Assembly: GCF_007786455.1 (NCBI RefSeq)
Contig: NZ_VNJK01000001.1
Location: forward strand, 186,001-250,000
Direction of reading: 5' to 3'
DNA length: 64,000 nucleotides
Source of the DNA: Paenibacillus agilis
Lineage (GTDB): Bacteria; Bacillota; Bacilli; Paenibacillales; Paenibacillaceae
Below the pieces are notes generated by a model, which ran no database searches, had not been told where the DNA came from, and saw only the letters and a program-made list of their open reading frames with translations. A program made the translations under genes and the position numbers. Positions 8,561-17,211 of the stretch are shown one piece after another. Each line of letters begins with the position of its first letter. Position 1 is the stretch's first letter.

Positions 8561-9949
8561 TTACTTCGTCTGCTCTTTAATCGAGCTTACAGCAGTTGCG
8601 TTTGAGCCAAATTGAATGCGATAAAGACCCCACACAATAAGCGTAACAATGAACAATACAAGAAAAATATTGCTGTATACATACGCATTTTCATTCATCA
8701 TAAATGGATTAAGACGAAGTGAAGTGGAGCCGCTATCAAGCATTTTTCCAATTACGCTCATCGCGATTGCTCCAGAAATAAAGTTCAACATGGAGAACAA
8801 GCCCATGCCAACTCCAGTCTGCTCTTTGGTCAACGTTCTGGAAATTGTATTCGACATTCCGATGCTCATAAAGGTTTGTCCTACATTACCAAGCATTAAA
8901 ATGATTGCGATAGCATAAGGCGATATCCCAACAAAGGTGGATAGAAGCATGAAGCATAGCAGCATCAATAATGATGCAGTTTTGATAAGAGCTGAGTTAC
9001 CGTGCTCGTCTGCCAGCTTGCCGCCTTTCCGTCCTAACAGCGCTGCTGCAAGAGCGGCTGGAGTCAGCACGAAACCGATGCTGCTAGCAGAAAGCTCATT
9101 TAAAGCAGTCAAATATTGCGGTGTCATAAATGTAATACTGAAGCTCATCGCCGTCGCCATAAACGTAAGCAGCAATCCGACAGAGTAACTTTGATTGGTG
9201 AACAGTTCTGGCTGTATAAATGGATTGGCAGCCGTTCGGATTCTAATAATGAACAGAACGAGCAGTACAACCCCACCTAGAAGCATCCATAGGTTACTTT
9301 GTGTTATCGCTAGAAGAATGAGCGCAACGGTTCCACCTAATAGACCACCGCCAAGGAAGTCGATCGCTTTCGCTTCGCCCTTTGCATCGTCCAAGTATTT
9401 ACGGAAGAAGGGTAGAGTAAGCAAAGGAAGCAAAGAGAACAAGAACAGCATTCGCCAGCTACCGACGCTAGTAATTAAGCCTGAAACGACTGGTCCTAGT
9501 GCACTACCGAGTGCAAGTCCGATAGCAGATGTGCCAAGTGCTCGTCCACGCTTCTCCGGAGAGAAGTAACGAATTGGAATAATCATGGCTATAGCGGGAA
9601 GAACAGAAGCTCCCGCAGCTTGCAGGATACGACCGACAATAATCATCCAATATTCAGCAGCTAACATCCCCACGATTGATCCGAAGGCGAAGACGAGGAG
9701 ACCGTACGTCAACAGATCTTTCAGGCGATAGTTATCGGCAAGTTTACCGAATACGACAGAACCTACCGCATAAAGCACCATATAACTGGTCATAATCCAA
9801 CTAACCTGAGATGGTAAAAGGCTGAATTCCTGACCGATGGCAGGTAAGGCTACGTTGAACATCGTACCGTTCATCACAGAAAAAATTAACGTAACAACAA
9901 GTACGCGAAGCAATTTATCGGCGTTAGCGGCTTTGTTCGAATCGATCAT
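8561..9949 (-). CDS. MFS drug/H+ antiporter, DHA2-like
   Basis: A 462-residue major facilitator protein with 12-14 hydrophobic segments. MFS marks include FGKLADNYRLKDLL (motif A between helices 2 and 3), VGRILQAAGAS (motif B) and GSALGPVVSGLI (motif C, typical of antiporters). The length and pattern resemble Tet(L)/Tet(38)-type exporters, but the substrate cannot be told. GGAGG lies 12 bases before the ATG. It is downstream of the DoxX-like gene on the same strand, separated by a long inverted repeat, with a divergent MarR regulator beyond. Export of a toxic compound under MarR control is a reasonable inference. Confidence 0.82.
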   Translation of the reverse strand: MIDSNKAANADKLLRVLVVTLIFSVMNGTMFNVALPAIGQEFSLLPSQVSWIMTSYMVLYAVGSVVFGKLADNYRLKDLLTYGLLVFAFGSIVGMLAAEYWMIIVGRILQAAGASVLPAIAMIIPIRYFSPEKRGRALGTSAIGLALGSALGPVVSGLITSVGSWRMLFLFSLLPLLTLPFFRKYLDDAKGEAKAIDFLGGGLLGGTVALILLAITQSNLWMLLGGVVLLVLFIIRIRTAANPFIQPELFTNQSYSVGLLLTFMATAMSFSITFMTPQYLTALNELSASSIGFVLTPAALAAALLGRKGGKLADEHGNSALIKTASLLMLLCFMLLSTFVGISPYAIAIILMLGNVGQTFMSIGMSNTISRTLTKEQTGVGMGLFSMLNFISGAIAMSVIGKMLDSGSTSLRLNPFMMNENAYVYSNIFLVLFIVTLIVWGLYRIQFGSNATAVSSIKEQTK

Positions 9950-10061
9950 GATGTGATGTTTCCTCCATTTCTCGATGCTCCAATTTATGTTGAATGGGCT
10001 GAATCAACAGCCACACCACTTTAAATTGCATTTTATTTTGAAATAAAGATAATAACTATAA

Positions 10062-10112
10062 AAATAGTGTGTAACCTCTCTAATTAATAATACTGAGGCC
10101 ACACACTATTTG
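10062..10112 (-). terminator. Long inverted repeat between DoxX-like and MFS genes
   Basis: A 17-bp stem with two mismatches, AAATAGTGTGT-N2-CCTC against GAGG-N2-ACACACTATTT, around a 16-base loop. Read on the minus strand it is followed by TTATAGTT, a poor T tract, so it may be a weak terminator or attenuator, or an operator for the downstream MFS gene. Confidence 0.45.
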
Positions 10113-10129
10113 TCAACATATCTATCGCT

Positions 10130-10471
10130 TTATTGAATAAAGGCAAGTATCAGTGCTAGGACGAGAAGAACGATAGCAGCTACCATTTGCTTAAAAGGAT
10201 GCTTTACACGGATGTGGGAAATAACAGCACCTACCATGATACATGCAATCCAGAGTGCAGCAAGGGCAATCAGTTCTTTATTCCAGAAACCTATAATCAA
10301 ACCAATAACTCCGACCATAGTCGTTAAACCAGTTACTACTCGAAACCATTGCGGCAGTCTTAATTGTTTAAAGGCTTGTACCTGCATAGCCGAACCGACG
10401 ATTTTGCTCATTCCTGCAAAAAGAAACATAAAAATGAGTAGTCCTTGAAGAACGTATGATAAAATGGTCAT
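10130..10471 (-). CDS. DoxX family membrane protein
   Basis: A 113-residue protein with four predicted transmembrane helices. The N-terminal GLLIFMFLFAGMSKIVG and the following AFKQLRLPQWFR loop are characteristic of DoxX/DoxX-like proteins. Family members are small membrane proteins linked in some bacteria to thiol or redox stress; the role here is unknown. AGGAGG stands 9 bases before the ATG. It is divergent from the MarR-family gene, a common arrangement in which the regulator represses the membrane protein gene. The shared intergenic region is 320 bp. Confidence 0.8.
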   Translation of the reverse strand: MTILSYVLQGLLIFMFLFAGMSKIVGSAMQVQAFKQLRLPQWFRVVTGLTTMVGVIGLIIGFWNKELIALAALWIACIMVGAVISHIRVKHPFKQMVAAIVLLVLALILAFIQ

Positions 10472-10752
10472 GAAAATTTACCTCCTAGAAATATTGTTTC
10501 TTTATTTAGTTCCCTTTGTATGAAATTGATTTTACTATTTTGTTTCGTTATACTTCGTATTGAGCGTTTTTCCGCTTTTCTTTATACGAACGATAGATGA
10601 ATGACATCATCGATAATGCTGTGAAAGTCTCCCTCCTTACTGTTCAGGGAATAGCTCATAATGGGGGTAAGCTGTAACAAGGCGCTAAGACATATATCTA
10701 ATAGTGAGGAACCTCATTAAGAGGTCTCGCTTTAAAATGCGCGCTAGATGAG

Positions 10753-10767
10753 AATATATTGTATATT
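10753..10767. promoter_or_regulatory. Palindrome, candidate MarR operator
   Basis: AATATA-TTG-TATATT has perfect 6-bp arms. It lies 24 bases before the MarR start codon in the region shared with the divergent DoxX gene. A second small symmetric site, ATAC-TTC-GTAT, lies near 10550 closer to the DoxX gene. Both are only candidates. Confidence 0.3.
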
Positions 10768-10791
10768 GGAATAAGTCAAGGAGGTCTTACC

Positions 10792-11268
10792 ATGATTCCG
10801 TATTCAAGTACTCCACAATCAATAGACATTATTCATGTTCTAATTCGCACAACGTACCACATTCAACGGGAGTTTGATGCCCAACTTTCAGCACTTGATG
10901 TGCCTTTTCAAATCTCTGGTCCGAGATTGCGACTCCTTTCTACCGTGTCCCAATCAGGCAGTATTCGTATGAATGAACTCGCTGCTAAAATTGGAGTTAA
11001 GGCTCGTTCGGTCACAGATATTGTAGATGCGTTGGAAAAAGATAAGCTTCTCGTACGTATTCCAGATCCGATGGACCGCCGAGCAACGCTGATACAGCTC
11101 ACGAAGCTTGCAGAGACTCATTTGAGCGAAGTTCTTGCCCTTCAGGATGAAATATCGGATAGGTTACTAGGGAATATTTCCATTGAGCAGCGAAAGCAGT
11201 TCCTCGATCTTTTATTTCAATTAAATGAAAATAAAGACCTGTCACAGCCGTGTGAAGGTTTTAAGTAA
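10792..11268 (+). CDS. MarR family transcriptional regulator
   Basis: A 158-residue winged-helix regulator. The DNA-binding core is visible as IRMNELAAKIGVKARSVTDI followed by a wing DPMDRRATLIQLT, the DxRxxxLxLT hallmark of MarR proteins, with helical dimerisation segments on both sides. The start used is the ATG preceded by AAGGAGG (9 bases); an in-frame TTG 33 bases upstream lacks one. It is divergent from the DoxX-like gene and probably controls that gene, the MFS exporter and itself. The inducing ligand is unknown. Confidence 0.88.
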   Translation: MIPYSSTPQSIDIIHVLIRTTYHIQREFDAQLSALDVPFQISGPRLRLLSTVSQSGSIRMNELAAKIGVKARSVTDIVDALEKDKLLVRIPDPMDRRATLIQLTKLAETHLSEVLALQDEISDRLLGNISIEQRKQFLDLLFQLNENKDLSQPCEGFK

Positions 11269-11281
11269 CTATTTAAATAAT

Positions 11282-11361
11282 AAAAATGCACCTGTTACGG
11301 AAGACATTGGAGAACCACATTCAGTAAGTGGGCCAATGAAAACGATAATAGGTGCGTTTTT
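11282..11361 (+). terminator. Nested three-tier terminator
   Basis: The outer stem AAAAATGCACCT/AGGTGCGTTTTT encloses a middle stem CATTGG/CCAATG and an inner stem CCAC/GTGG. The final T5 lies in the outer arm. It follows the marR stop by 14 bases. The symmetric outer stem could also work on the minus strand for the glutathione peroxidase gene. Confidence 0.6.
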
Positions 11362-11427
11362 AATGTTGATCATGGAAAATATGGAGTTTGTATACGTAAG
11401 TTGTTAACAATATAGAAAGTTACTCGA

Positions 11428-11904
11428 TTAGAGCAAGCCCTCAATAGACGCAGCTAGCTTGGATGGGTTTGTCTGCGGTGCGTAGCGATTAACGACACGG
11501 CCTTGTCGGTCGATAAGGAACTTCGTAAAGTTCCATTTCACATCTGAACCGAGTAATCCCTTCTTCTCAGCAGTAACATATTGGAACAATGGTGAGGCGT
11601 TGTCTCCCTTAACATCTACTTTCGCATACATGGGGAACGTTACACCGTAGTTCAGTTGACAATGCTGCAAAGTCTCTTCGATATCGCTAAATTCTTGATT
11701 TGCGAACTGATCGCAAGGAAAGCCTAGAATTTCAAAACCCTGTGCCTGATATTGCTCATACAGTTCCTGAAGTTCCTTGAACTGCGGGGTAAATCCGCAT
11801 TTGCTAGCTGTATTCACGATAAGAAGTACTTTATCGCGGTATGTTTCTAGCGAGATTGCTTCTCCAGATGGCTTCTTCACTTCTATTTCGTAAATGGATG
11901 ACAT
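11428..11904 (-). CDS. Glutathione peroxidase (thiol peroxidase type)
   Basis: A 158-residue thioredoxin-fold peroxidase. Its catalytic site is NTASKCGFTPQ with cysteine in place of selenocysteine. The second motif LGFPCDQFANQE supplies the resolving cysteine and glutamine, and KWNFTKFLIDRQG gives the catalytic tryptophan and asparagine. Bacterial members usually reduce peroxides with thioredoxin. The start at 11904 is preceded by AAGGAGG (6 bases); a longer upstream open frame lacks a ribosome binding site. It is divergent from the SDR gene, with a 21-bp palindrome between them. Confidence 0.92.
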   Translation of the reverse strand: MSSIYEIEVKKPSGEAISLETYRDKVLLIVNTASKCGFTPQFKELQELYEQYQAQGFEILGFPCDQFANQEFSDIEETLQHCQLNYGVTFPMYAKVDVKGDNASPLFQYVTAEKKGLLGSDVKWNFTKFLIDRQGRVVNRYAPQTNPSKLAASIEGLL

Positions 11905-12099
11905 TTTTTCCTCCTTCTTGGCTCCATTTCTTTCATGGGCCAGGCTGTTGCTCTTATCGTAAGGCAAATGATGATACAGTTCAATGTTGCCTTGCATATT
12001 CAGCTTTACAATCTCATGGATTCCCCGATAAACGTTAACAAACAGTGGAGCAGGATTATGATCATAGAGGTCGAAAGAGTGAGGAGCATGAATTGTCAC

Positions 12100-12120
12100 A
12101 AAATAATGGATCATTATTTT
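12100..12120. promoter_or_regulatory. Perfect palindrome between the peroxidase and SDR genes
   Basis: AAAATAATG-GAT-CATTATTTT, 9-bp arms without mismatch. It overlaps a possible TTGTCA -35 spacer for the SDR gene and lies about 200 bases upstream of the glutathione peroxidase start. The AT-rich ATAATG/CATTAT half-sites resemble PerR/Fur-type operators, but the match is not close enough to name the regulator. Confidence 0.45.
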
Positions 12121-12145
12121 ATATATTTCAAGAGGAGTGGAATGG

Positions 12146-12934
12146 ATGGAATTACAGTTGAAAGGGAAAGTAGCAATCGTATTAGCTTCATCGAAAGGTC
12201 TTGGTTATGCGGCGGCTGAGGCATTAGCTGCTGAAGGAGCACAGGTTACATTGGTAGGACGCAGTGCTGCTAGCTTAGTGGAGGCGGCTGCTCGTTTGAA
12301 GGTGAAGACAGGAATCGAAGCGCTGACGGTAGAGGCGGATATTACAAGTGCCGAGTCGATCAAGCGCATTGTGGAAATGACCGTGGAGCGTTATGGAACA
12401 GTTGATATTTTGGTAAATAACTGTGGTGGGCCGAAGCCGGGCAAGTTCGATCAGCTTAGTGACGAGATGTGGCAAGAAGGCTTTGAGCTGACACTGCTTA
12501 GCTACGTTCGCGCTATTCGTGAAGTTCTTCCTTATATGCGAAAAGGAGGCTTTGGTCGAATCATCAATATTACTTCTTCGTCCATTAAGCAGCCAATCGA
12601 GACGTTGATGCTATCTTCTACCTTCCGCGTTGGTGTTGTAGGTCTTGCGAAGACATTGGCTCCTCAATTAGCACAAGAGGGTATTCTTATTAATACAGTT
12701 GGACCGGGTAGATTTGCAACAGATCGAGTTGAACAACTGGATGAGCTGGCTGCTGAGCAGAGACAAATCTCTATTGAAGAGATTCAAGCAGCAGAGGCTG
12801 CACGTATTCCGATAGGACGATACGGTGCCCCTGAGGAGATGGGACGTCTTATCGCTTTCCTTGCTTCTCCTGCAAATAGCTATATGACAGGACAATCTTT
12901 GCTTGCAGATGGTGGTACGGTTACAGCGATATAA
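12146..12934 (+). CDS. SDR family oxidoreductase with atypical active site
   Basis: A 262-residue classical-length SDR. The cofactor motif is seen as ASSKGLGYAAAEAL (residues about 13-26) and NNCGGPKPGKF replaces the usual NNAG. The catalytic serine region ITSSSIKQPIE is present, but the expected YxxxK reads SSTFR in LSSTFRVGVVGLAKTLA, so tyrosine and lysine are missing at the aligned positions. I recognise this as the beta-ketoacyl-reductase-like SDR subgroup that shares an LSNTFR-type segment, so it is family-typical rather than a local mutation. The start is ATG 12146 behind AGAGGAG; an upstream GTG at 12137 lies in that site. Substrate unknown. Confidence 0.85.
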   Translation: MELQLKGKVAIVLASSKGLGYAAAEALAAEGAQVTLVGRSAASLVEAAARLKVKTGIEALTVEADITSAESIKRIVEMTVERYGTVDILVNNCGGPKPGKFDQLSDEMWQEGFELTLLSYVRAIREVLPYMRKGGFGRIINITSSSIKQPIETLMLSSTFRVGVVGLAKTLAPQLAQEGILINTVGPGRFATDRVEQLDELAAEQRQISIEEIQAAEAARIPIGRYGAPEEMGRLIAFLASPANSYMTGQSLLADGGTVTAI

Positions 12935-13015
12935 AAAACGATAAAAGAGAAACGGCTATGCTTCGTCTATCGCCTTTCTAAGCTTAGGTGCCGCAAGGCG
13001 TCTTATAGTTAGACA

Positions 13016-13024
13016 TGCTATAAT
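13016..13024 (+). promoter_or_regulatory. Extended -10 promoter element before topB
   Basis: TGCTATAAT is a perfect extended -10 (TGnTATAAT), 77 bases before the topB start. No good -35 is visible at the normal distance, as expected for extended -10 promoters. Confidence 0.4.
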
Positions 13025-13101
13025 AGATGAATTATCGTTGTTGCAACACGGAATCGATATCGTTTTTGACTCCGTATATCGTGCAAGGAAAGGAAAACAT
13101 A

Positions 13102-15228
13102 ATGAAAATTCTCGTATTGGCGGAAAAGCCTTCAGTAGGGCGCGAGATCGCGCGTGTGCTGGGCTGCCGTGACAATCATAAGCACTATATAGAAGGTTCG
13201 GAATATATCGTCACTTGGGCATTAGGACATCTAGTTGGATTAGCTGAGCCGGAGTTCTATGACAAAAAGTATCAGCAGTGGAATCTTGAAGATTTGCCGA
13301 TGATGCCAGATAAGATGCAATTGACGGTATTACGTGAGTCGTCGCATCAATTCAAGATCGTACAGCAGCTGATGAAGCGTGCAGATGTGAAGGAATTGAT
13401 TGTCGCGACGGATGCAGCTCGTGAAGGCGAATTGCTGGCACGTTGGATTATGCAAAAAGTGAACTGGCGCAAGCCGTTTCGTCGTTTATGGATTTCTTCG
13501 CAGACGGATAAGGCAATTAAGGAAGGCTTTAAGCGGCTGCGTCCAGGTACAGACTTTGATCGTCTCTATGAATCCGCTCGTTGTCGCGCAGAAGCAGATT
13601 GGCTTGTTGGTTTAAATGTGACGAGAGCCTTGACTTGTAAGTTCGAGACACCTTTGTCTGCTGGCCGCGTGCAGACGCCGACATTGGGTATTGTCATGCA
13701 GCGCGAGAAGGACATTGCTGCCTTCCGTTCGCAGGAATTCGATCAGCTCATTGCCGATATGGGCGGCTATGAAGCGATGTGGCGCGGAGCAAATGGCGAT
13801 GCGCGCGAATTTGATCTGGATGCGGCGAAGAAGCGCATGGAGAAGCTTGCGAATGAGCGCGCTGTCATCACTGACTTGAAGAAGTCGAAGCGCCAGGAGC
13901 CGCATCCGCTCGCTTATGATTTGACAGAGCTTCAGCGCGATGCGAACCGCCGCTTCGGCTTCTCAGCGAAGCAGACGTCCAACGTGCTGCAGCGTCTTTA
14001 TGAGCAGCACAAGGCGGTTACGTATCCGCGTACGGACAGTCGTCACCTTTCTTCGGATATGACAGGTACGCTCAAGGAGCGGCTGGAAGCGATGGCAGCA
14101 GGTCCTTATGCTGCTTTGGCAAGAACATTGGCGAAGCGCACGCTGCCAATTACGAAGCGTATTGTAGACGATGCCAAAGTAACGGATCACCATGCGATTA
14201 TTCCGACAGATGAGCCGTTGCGTTTGGCACAGTTCTCTCCAGAGGAGCGCAAGCTGTATGATCTTATTGCACGCCGCTTCTTAGCGTTGTTCTTACCGCC
14301 AACCGAATGGGAGCAAGTCGCGTTGACTCTTCGTATCGGCGATGAGACGTTCGCAGCGAAAGGGCGTACAGTTGTAGAGCAAGGCTGGCGCCAAGCGTAT
14401 GATAATGATTGGAACGACGAAGAGGAAGAAGGCCGTTCCGCAGATGCGCGCGAGACAGAGCGAATTCCTCGCCTTAACGTGAATGACACCGTAAATGTGA
14501 AGCGCCTCTATGTGCAGCGGGATCGGACGCGTCCGCCTGCTCGTCATACGGAAGCTTCTATTTTAACGCAGATGGAGAAGCATGGACTTGGTACCCCTGC
14601 GACTCGTGCTGATGTTATTGAGAAGCTCGTGTCTAGTGACACCATTGAGCGTGAGGGTGCTCACCTGAAACCTACAGGCAAGGGCAAGCAGCTTATTGAA
14701 CTCGTATCATCCGAGTTGAGAACGCCAGAATTGACAGCGAAGTGGGAACGTGAACTGGAGCGCATCGCACGCGGTGAGCGTCGTTCAGGCGACTTTATGC
14801 AGCAAATACGCGAGATGGCAAAGCAGCTTGTGCAAGGTGTTAAAGCAAGTCAAGCGGAGTATAAGCCGCATAATGTGTCCCATAGCCACTGTCCTGATTG
14901 CAATACTCGGATGCTGGAGCGGAAGTCCAAGCGAGGCAAGACTCTGGTCTGCCCGAACAAGGAGTGCGGCTACAAGCGCTCGGCAGATAAGCAGCTTTCG
15001 AACCGCCGTTGTCCGCAGTGCCGTAAACGTATGGAAATGAAGACAGGCAAGAGCGGCAAGTTCTTTCAATGTTTGCCGTGCAACGTCATTGAGAAATTGG
15101 ACGGTGCCGGTGGCAAAGTGAAGAAGCATGAAGAGCGGAAGCTTGTGAAGCAATATACGAAACAAGAGTCCCTTGGTTCAAATCTAGGAGACTTGTTGAA
15201 GGCGGCATTAGCAAAGCAAGACGAATAG
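13102..15228 (+). CDS. topB: DNA topoisomerase III
   Basis: A 708-residue type IA topoisomerase. The N-terminal Toprim domain starts LVLAEKPSVGREIARVLGC and has ATDAAREGE. The active-site tyrosine is in TYPRTDSRHLS (Tyr about 308), and TPATRADVIEKL is another family marker. The C-terminus carries two cysteine-rich zinc-ribbon repeats (CPDCNTRM...CPNKECGYKR and CPQCRKRM...CLPC), as in Firmicute TopB. It relaxes and decatenates DNA during replication and repair. The start at 13102 has AAGGAAAGGA upstream; a longer N-terminal extension back to 13027 lacks support. Single-gene unit closed by a strong terminator. Confidence 0.95.
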   Translation: MKILVLAEKPSVGREIARVLGCRDNHKHYIEGSEYIVTWALGHLVGLAEPEFYDKKYQQWNLEDLPMMPDKMQLTVLRESSHQFKIVQQLMKRADVKELIVATDAAREGELLARWIMQKVNWRKPFRRLWISSQTDKAIKEGFKRLRPGTDFDRLYESARCRAEADWLVGLNVTRALTCKFETPLSAGRVQTPTLGIVMQREKDIAAFRSQEFDQLIADMGGYEAMWRGANGDAREFDLDAAKKRMEKLANERAVITDLKKSKRQEPHPLAYDLTELQRDANRRFGFSAKQTSNVLQRLYEQHKAVTYPRTDSRHLSSDMTGTLKERLEAMAAGPYAALARTLAKRTLPITKRIVDDAKVTDHHAIIPTDEPLRLAQFSPEERKLYDLIARRFLALFLPPTEWEQVALTLRIGDETFAAKGRTVVEQGWRQAYDNDWNDEEEEGRSADARETERIPRLNVNDTVNVKRLYVQRDRTRPPARHTEASILTQMEKHGLGTPATRADVIEKLVSSDTIEREGAHLKPTGKGKQLIELVSSELRTPELTAKWERELERIARGERRSGDFMQQIREMAKQLVQGVKASQAEYKPHNVSHSHCPDCNTRMLERKSKRGKTLVCPNKECGYKRSADKQLSNRRCPQCRKRMEMKTGKSGKFFQCLPCNVIEKLDGAGGKVKKHEERKLVKQYTKQESLGSNLGDLLKAALAKQDE

Positions 15229-15240
15229 TCTGATTGATGT

Positions 15241-15288
15241 AATAGCTTTGTCTCTCCTTGGCGTACAGGAGGGACAAAGCTATTTGTG
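15241..15288 (+). terminator. Strong terminator after topB
   Basis: AATAGCTTTGTCTCTCCT and AGGAGGGACAAAGCTATT form an 18-bp stem with one G-U pair and an 8-base loop. The T tract is interrupted (TGTGTTT). Confidence 0.75.
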
Positions 15289-15456
15289 TTTCTGTTTACT
15301 TTCCCTCTATAAAACTTCCAAAATTTCCTCTCTATCATTTACCCAAATCTGAAAATCTTGTAATGATTGCGTAACTTTAGTTTGATAGAATCAAAGAAGT
15401 TAATGTCGAAAGTGGTCATACTCGGTCAGATTAAGTTGAAGGAAGTGGAAGTTGGC

Positions 15457-16320
15457 GTGAGAAATACGAACATGGTGAGGGTGGATTCACGGAGAAATAA
15501 CCGACGTAAAAAATGGATTCTTCGTATTATTTTACTGGCATTATTGGTTGGTATCGGTTATGGGATATATACAGTTGGCAAACAATTGTGGGGCCATGAC
15601 GGGATGTCGACAGCCTCTAAGCAAGGACAACATGTCGTTACTAACGTTGCTGCATTTGATACTGTAACAAAAGAAAAGCAATCGCCTACGATGTACAATG
15701 GCATGAAGCGTAAAGTTGCCTATTTGACATTCGATGATGGACCTAACACACATACACCAGAGATTCTTCGTATTTTGAAGGAACATAACGTAAAAGGAAC
15801 ATTTTTCATGCTAGGCAACAGCATGCAGCAGCATCCGGATCTTGTAAAGCAAATTGCAGATGAAGGTCATTATCCAGCGCTGCACAGTATGACGCATGAT
15901 TACACGAAGTTGTATAAGAGCGGAAATGCCGATAACTTTATCGAAGAGTTTAATGAAGCCCAACAACTGGTGAAAGATGCGACAGGCGTCACGACGAAGC
16001 TTATTCGTGCCCCTTATGGCAGTGCGCCGCAGATTAAAGAGCCGTTTCGTGATGATATCGCTGAGTCAGGCTTTAAGATGTGGGACTGGACGTTGGATAC
16101 ACTAGATTGGCAATACGCAAGAAACCCTTCTGGAATGCTGGATGAAGTGAAACGAGGCTTGAAGAAGGATACAGAAGTTATTTTGATGCATGATCGCAAG
16201 CAAACCGTTCAAATACTGCCGGAAATCATTGAGTATATTAGTTCACAAGGTTATGAATTTGAAGTATACGACCCTAATGCTCATTTTGTCGTGAACTTCC
16301 ATCATGATGAGCGCCTGTAA
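15457..16320 (+). CDS. Membrane-anchored polysaccharide deacetylase (NodB domain)
   Basis: A protein of about 287 residues with a basic cytoplasmic N-terminus (RRNNRRKK), one transmembrane helix (WILRIILLALLVGIGYGIY) and an extracellular NodB domain. Catalytic motifs are TFDDGPNTHT (motif 1, aspartate pair), HSMTHDYTKLY (motif 2, metal histidines), RAPYGSAP (motif 3), WDWTLDTLDW and ILMHDRKQT. It belongs to the carbohydrate esterase 4 family, removing acetyl groups from peptidoglycan or related cell-wall glycan. The start is uncertain: GTG 15457 follows GGAAG-rich sequence, ATG 15403, ATG 15472 and TTG 15367 are alternatives. The next gene begins 22 bases after the stop. Confidence 0.87.
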   Translation: MRNTNMVRVDSRRNNRRKKWILRIILLALLVGIGYGIYTVGKQLWGHDGMSTASKQGQHVVTNVAAFDTVTKEKQSPTMYNGMKRKVAYLTFDDGPNTHTPEILRILKEHNVKGTFFMLGNSMQQHPDLVKQIADEGHYPALHSMTHDYTKLYKSGNADNFIEEFNEAQQLVKDATGVTTKLIRAPYGSAPQIKEPFRDDIAESGFKMWDWTLDTLDWQYARNPSGMLDEVKRGLKKDTEVILMHDRKQTVQILPEIIEYISSQGYEFEVYDPNAHFVVNFHHDERL

Positions 16321-16342
16321 GCAGGGTAGGAGGAGATCGAAG

Positions 16343-17017
16343 TTGACGTTTTGGAAAAATAAAATTGGCATTATAGCATTGATCGTCGCTATGGCAACGA
16401 TGCTGGCAGCGTGCGGGGCGCCTTCAAGTGAGAAGTTGTTTAGTTCTTTTGAGCAGGCTGCTTCAACGGAAAGTGCAGCATCAGCAGCATTTGAAGAACT
16501 AAAGCAATTAGAAGCTAGAGATCAGAAGCAGTACAATACCATTTTGGACAAGGGCGAGCGCAGCAACGTGAACGTACAGACGCTGATCACACAGACGATG
16601 TCTTCATTGGATCAACGCCAGCAGGCTATGACGAAAGTGAAAGAGCAGGTAACGGCTGCTTATGAGCATGTTAAGCAGGCACAGTCTCAAGTGGATAAGC
16701 TGGAGACTGCACAAGGCAAAGAGCAAGCTGCGCAAGCATTGACTGCTTATACGAAACGCTACGAAACGGTTCAGCAACTGGCGACACAATACGAAAAGTT
16801 GATCGCATCAGAGCGAGCGTTGTATGAACAGCTCAAAGCTGAACAGACGAACTTGAAGCAGCTTCAGCAGGCGGTGCGTGAGCGCAACCAGCAGTGGACG
16901 CAAGTGGATCAGTTAAAACAACAGTTTAATCAGTACACAGAACAGTTTAATACGAATAAAGATGCTTTTTATAAAGCAGCGGGCATTCAAACGGATAAAG
17001 CTAACTCTTCCAAGTAA
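16343..17017 (+). CDS. ykyA: YkyA-like cell-wall-binding lipoprotein
   Basis: A 224-residue lipoprotein with a hydrophobic signal and lipobox LAAC (cysteine about residue 24), then an almost entirely helical, Gln/Glu/Lys-rich coiled-coil body. Length, lipobox position and repeated E-Q-A-x-x pattern match the YkyA family of putative cell-wall binding lipoproteins. The start is taken as TTG 16343, preceded by AGGAGGAGA; an upstream ATG at 16304 overlaps the deacetylase gene and would bury the signal peptide. Pairing with a wall deacetylase suggests a role at the envelope. A terminator follows. Confidence 0.75.
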   Translation: MTFWKNKIGIIALIVAMATMLAACGAPSSEKLFSSFEQAASTESAASAAFEELKQLEARDQKQYNTILDKGERSNVNVQTLITQTMSSLDQRQQAMTKVKEQVTAAYEHVKQAQSQVDKLETAQGKEQAAQALTAYTKRYETVQQLATQYEKLIASERALYEQLKAEQTNLKQLQQAVRERNQQWTQVDQLKQQFNQYTEQFNTNKDAFYKAAGIQTDKANSSK

Positions 17018-17044
17018 CTAGATGCGAGAAGAGAAGATGCTTTT

Positions 17045-17066
17045 GAAGGGCGAATGCCCTTCTTTT
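17045..17066 (+). terminator. Terminator after the ykyA-like gene
   Basis: GAAGGGC-GAAT-GCCCTTC is a perfect 7-bp stem followed by TTTTATTT. Confidence 0.8.
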
Positions 17067-17211
17067 ATTTCTATTACAATAATATTGGAGGTAATTTATT
17101 ACAAATGCAAAAATACTATTTATTTATAAAATTGGATCTAATATAATAGTAAAAACGAAAATACAAATGTCCTCCCATGGTGTACATTTTAAATAAGAGA
17201 GGAAAGTGACA

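Noticed and set aside
11225..11407. 60-codon ORF after marR
   Set aside because: Overlaps the marR end and the nested terminator; no start signal.
17105..17146. 13-codon leader-like ORF before the abgT-like gene
   Set aside because: GGAGG is present but 13 bases away and there is no attenuator structure.
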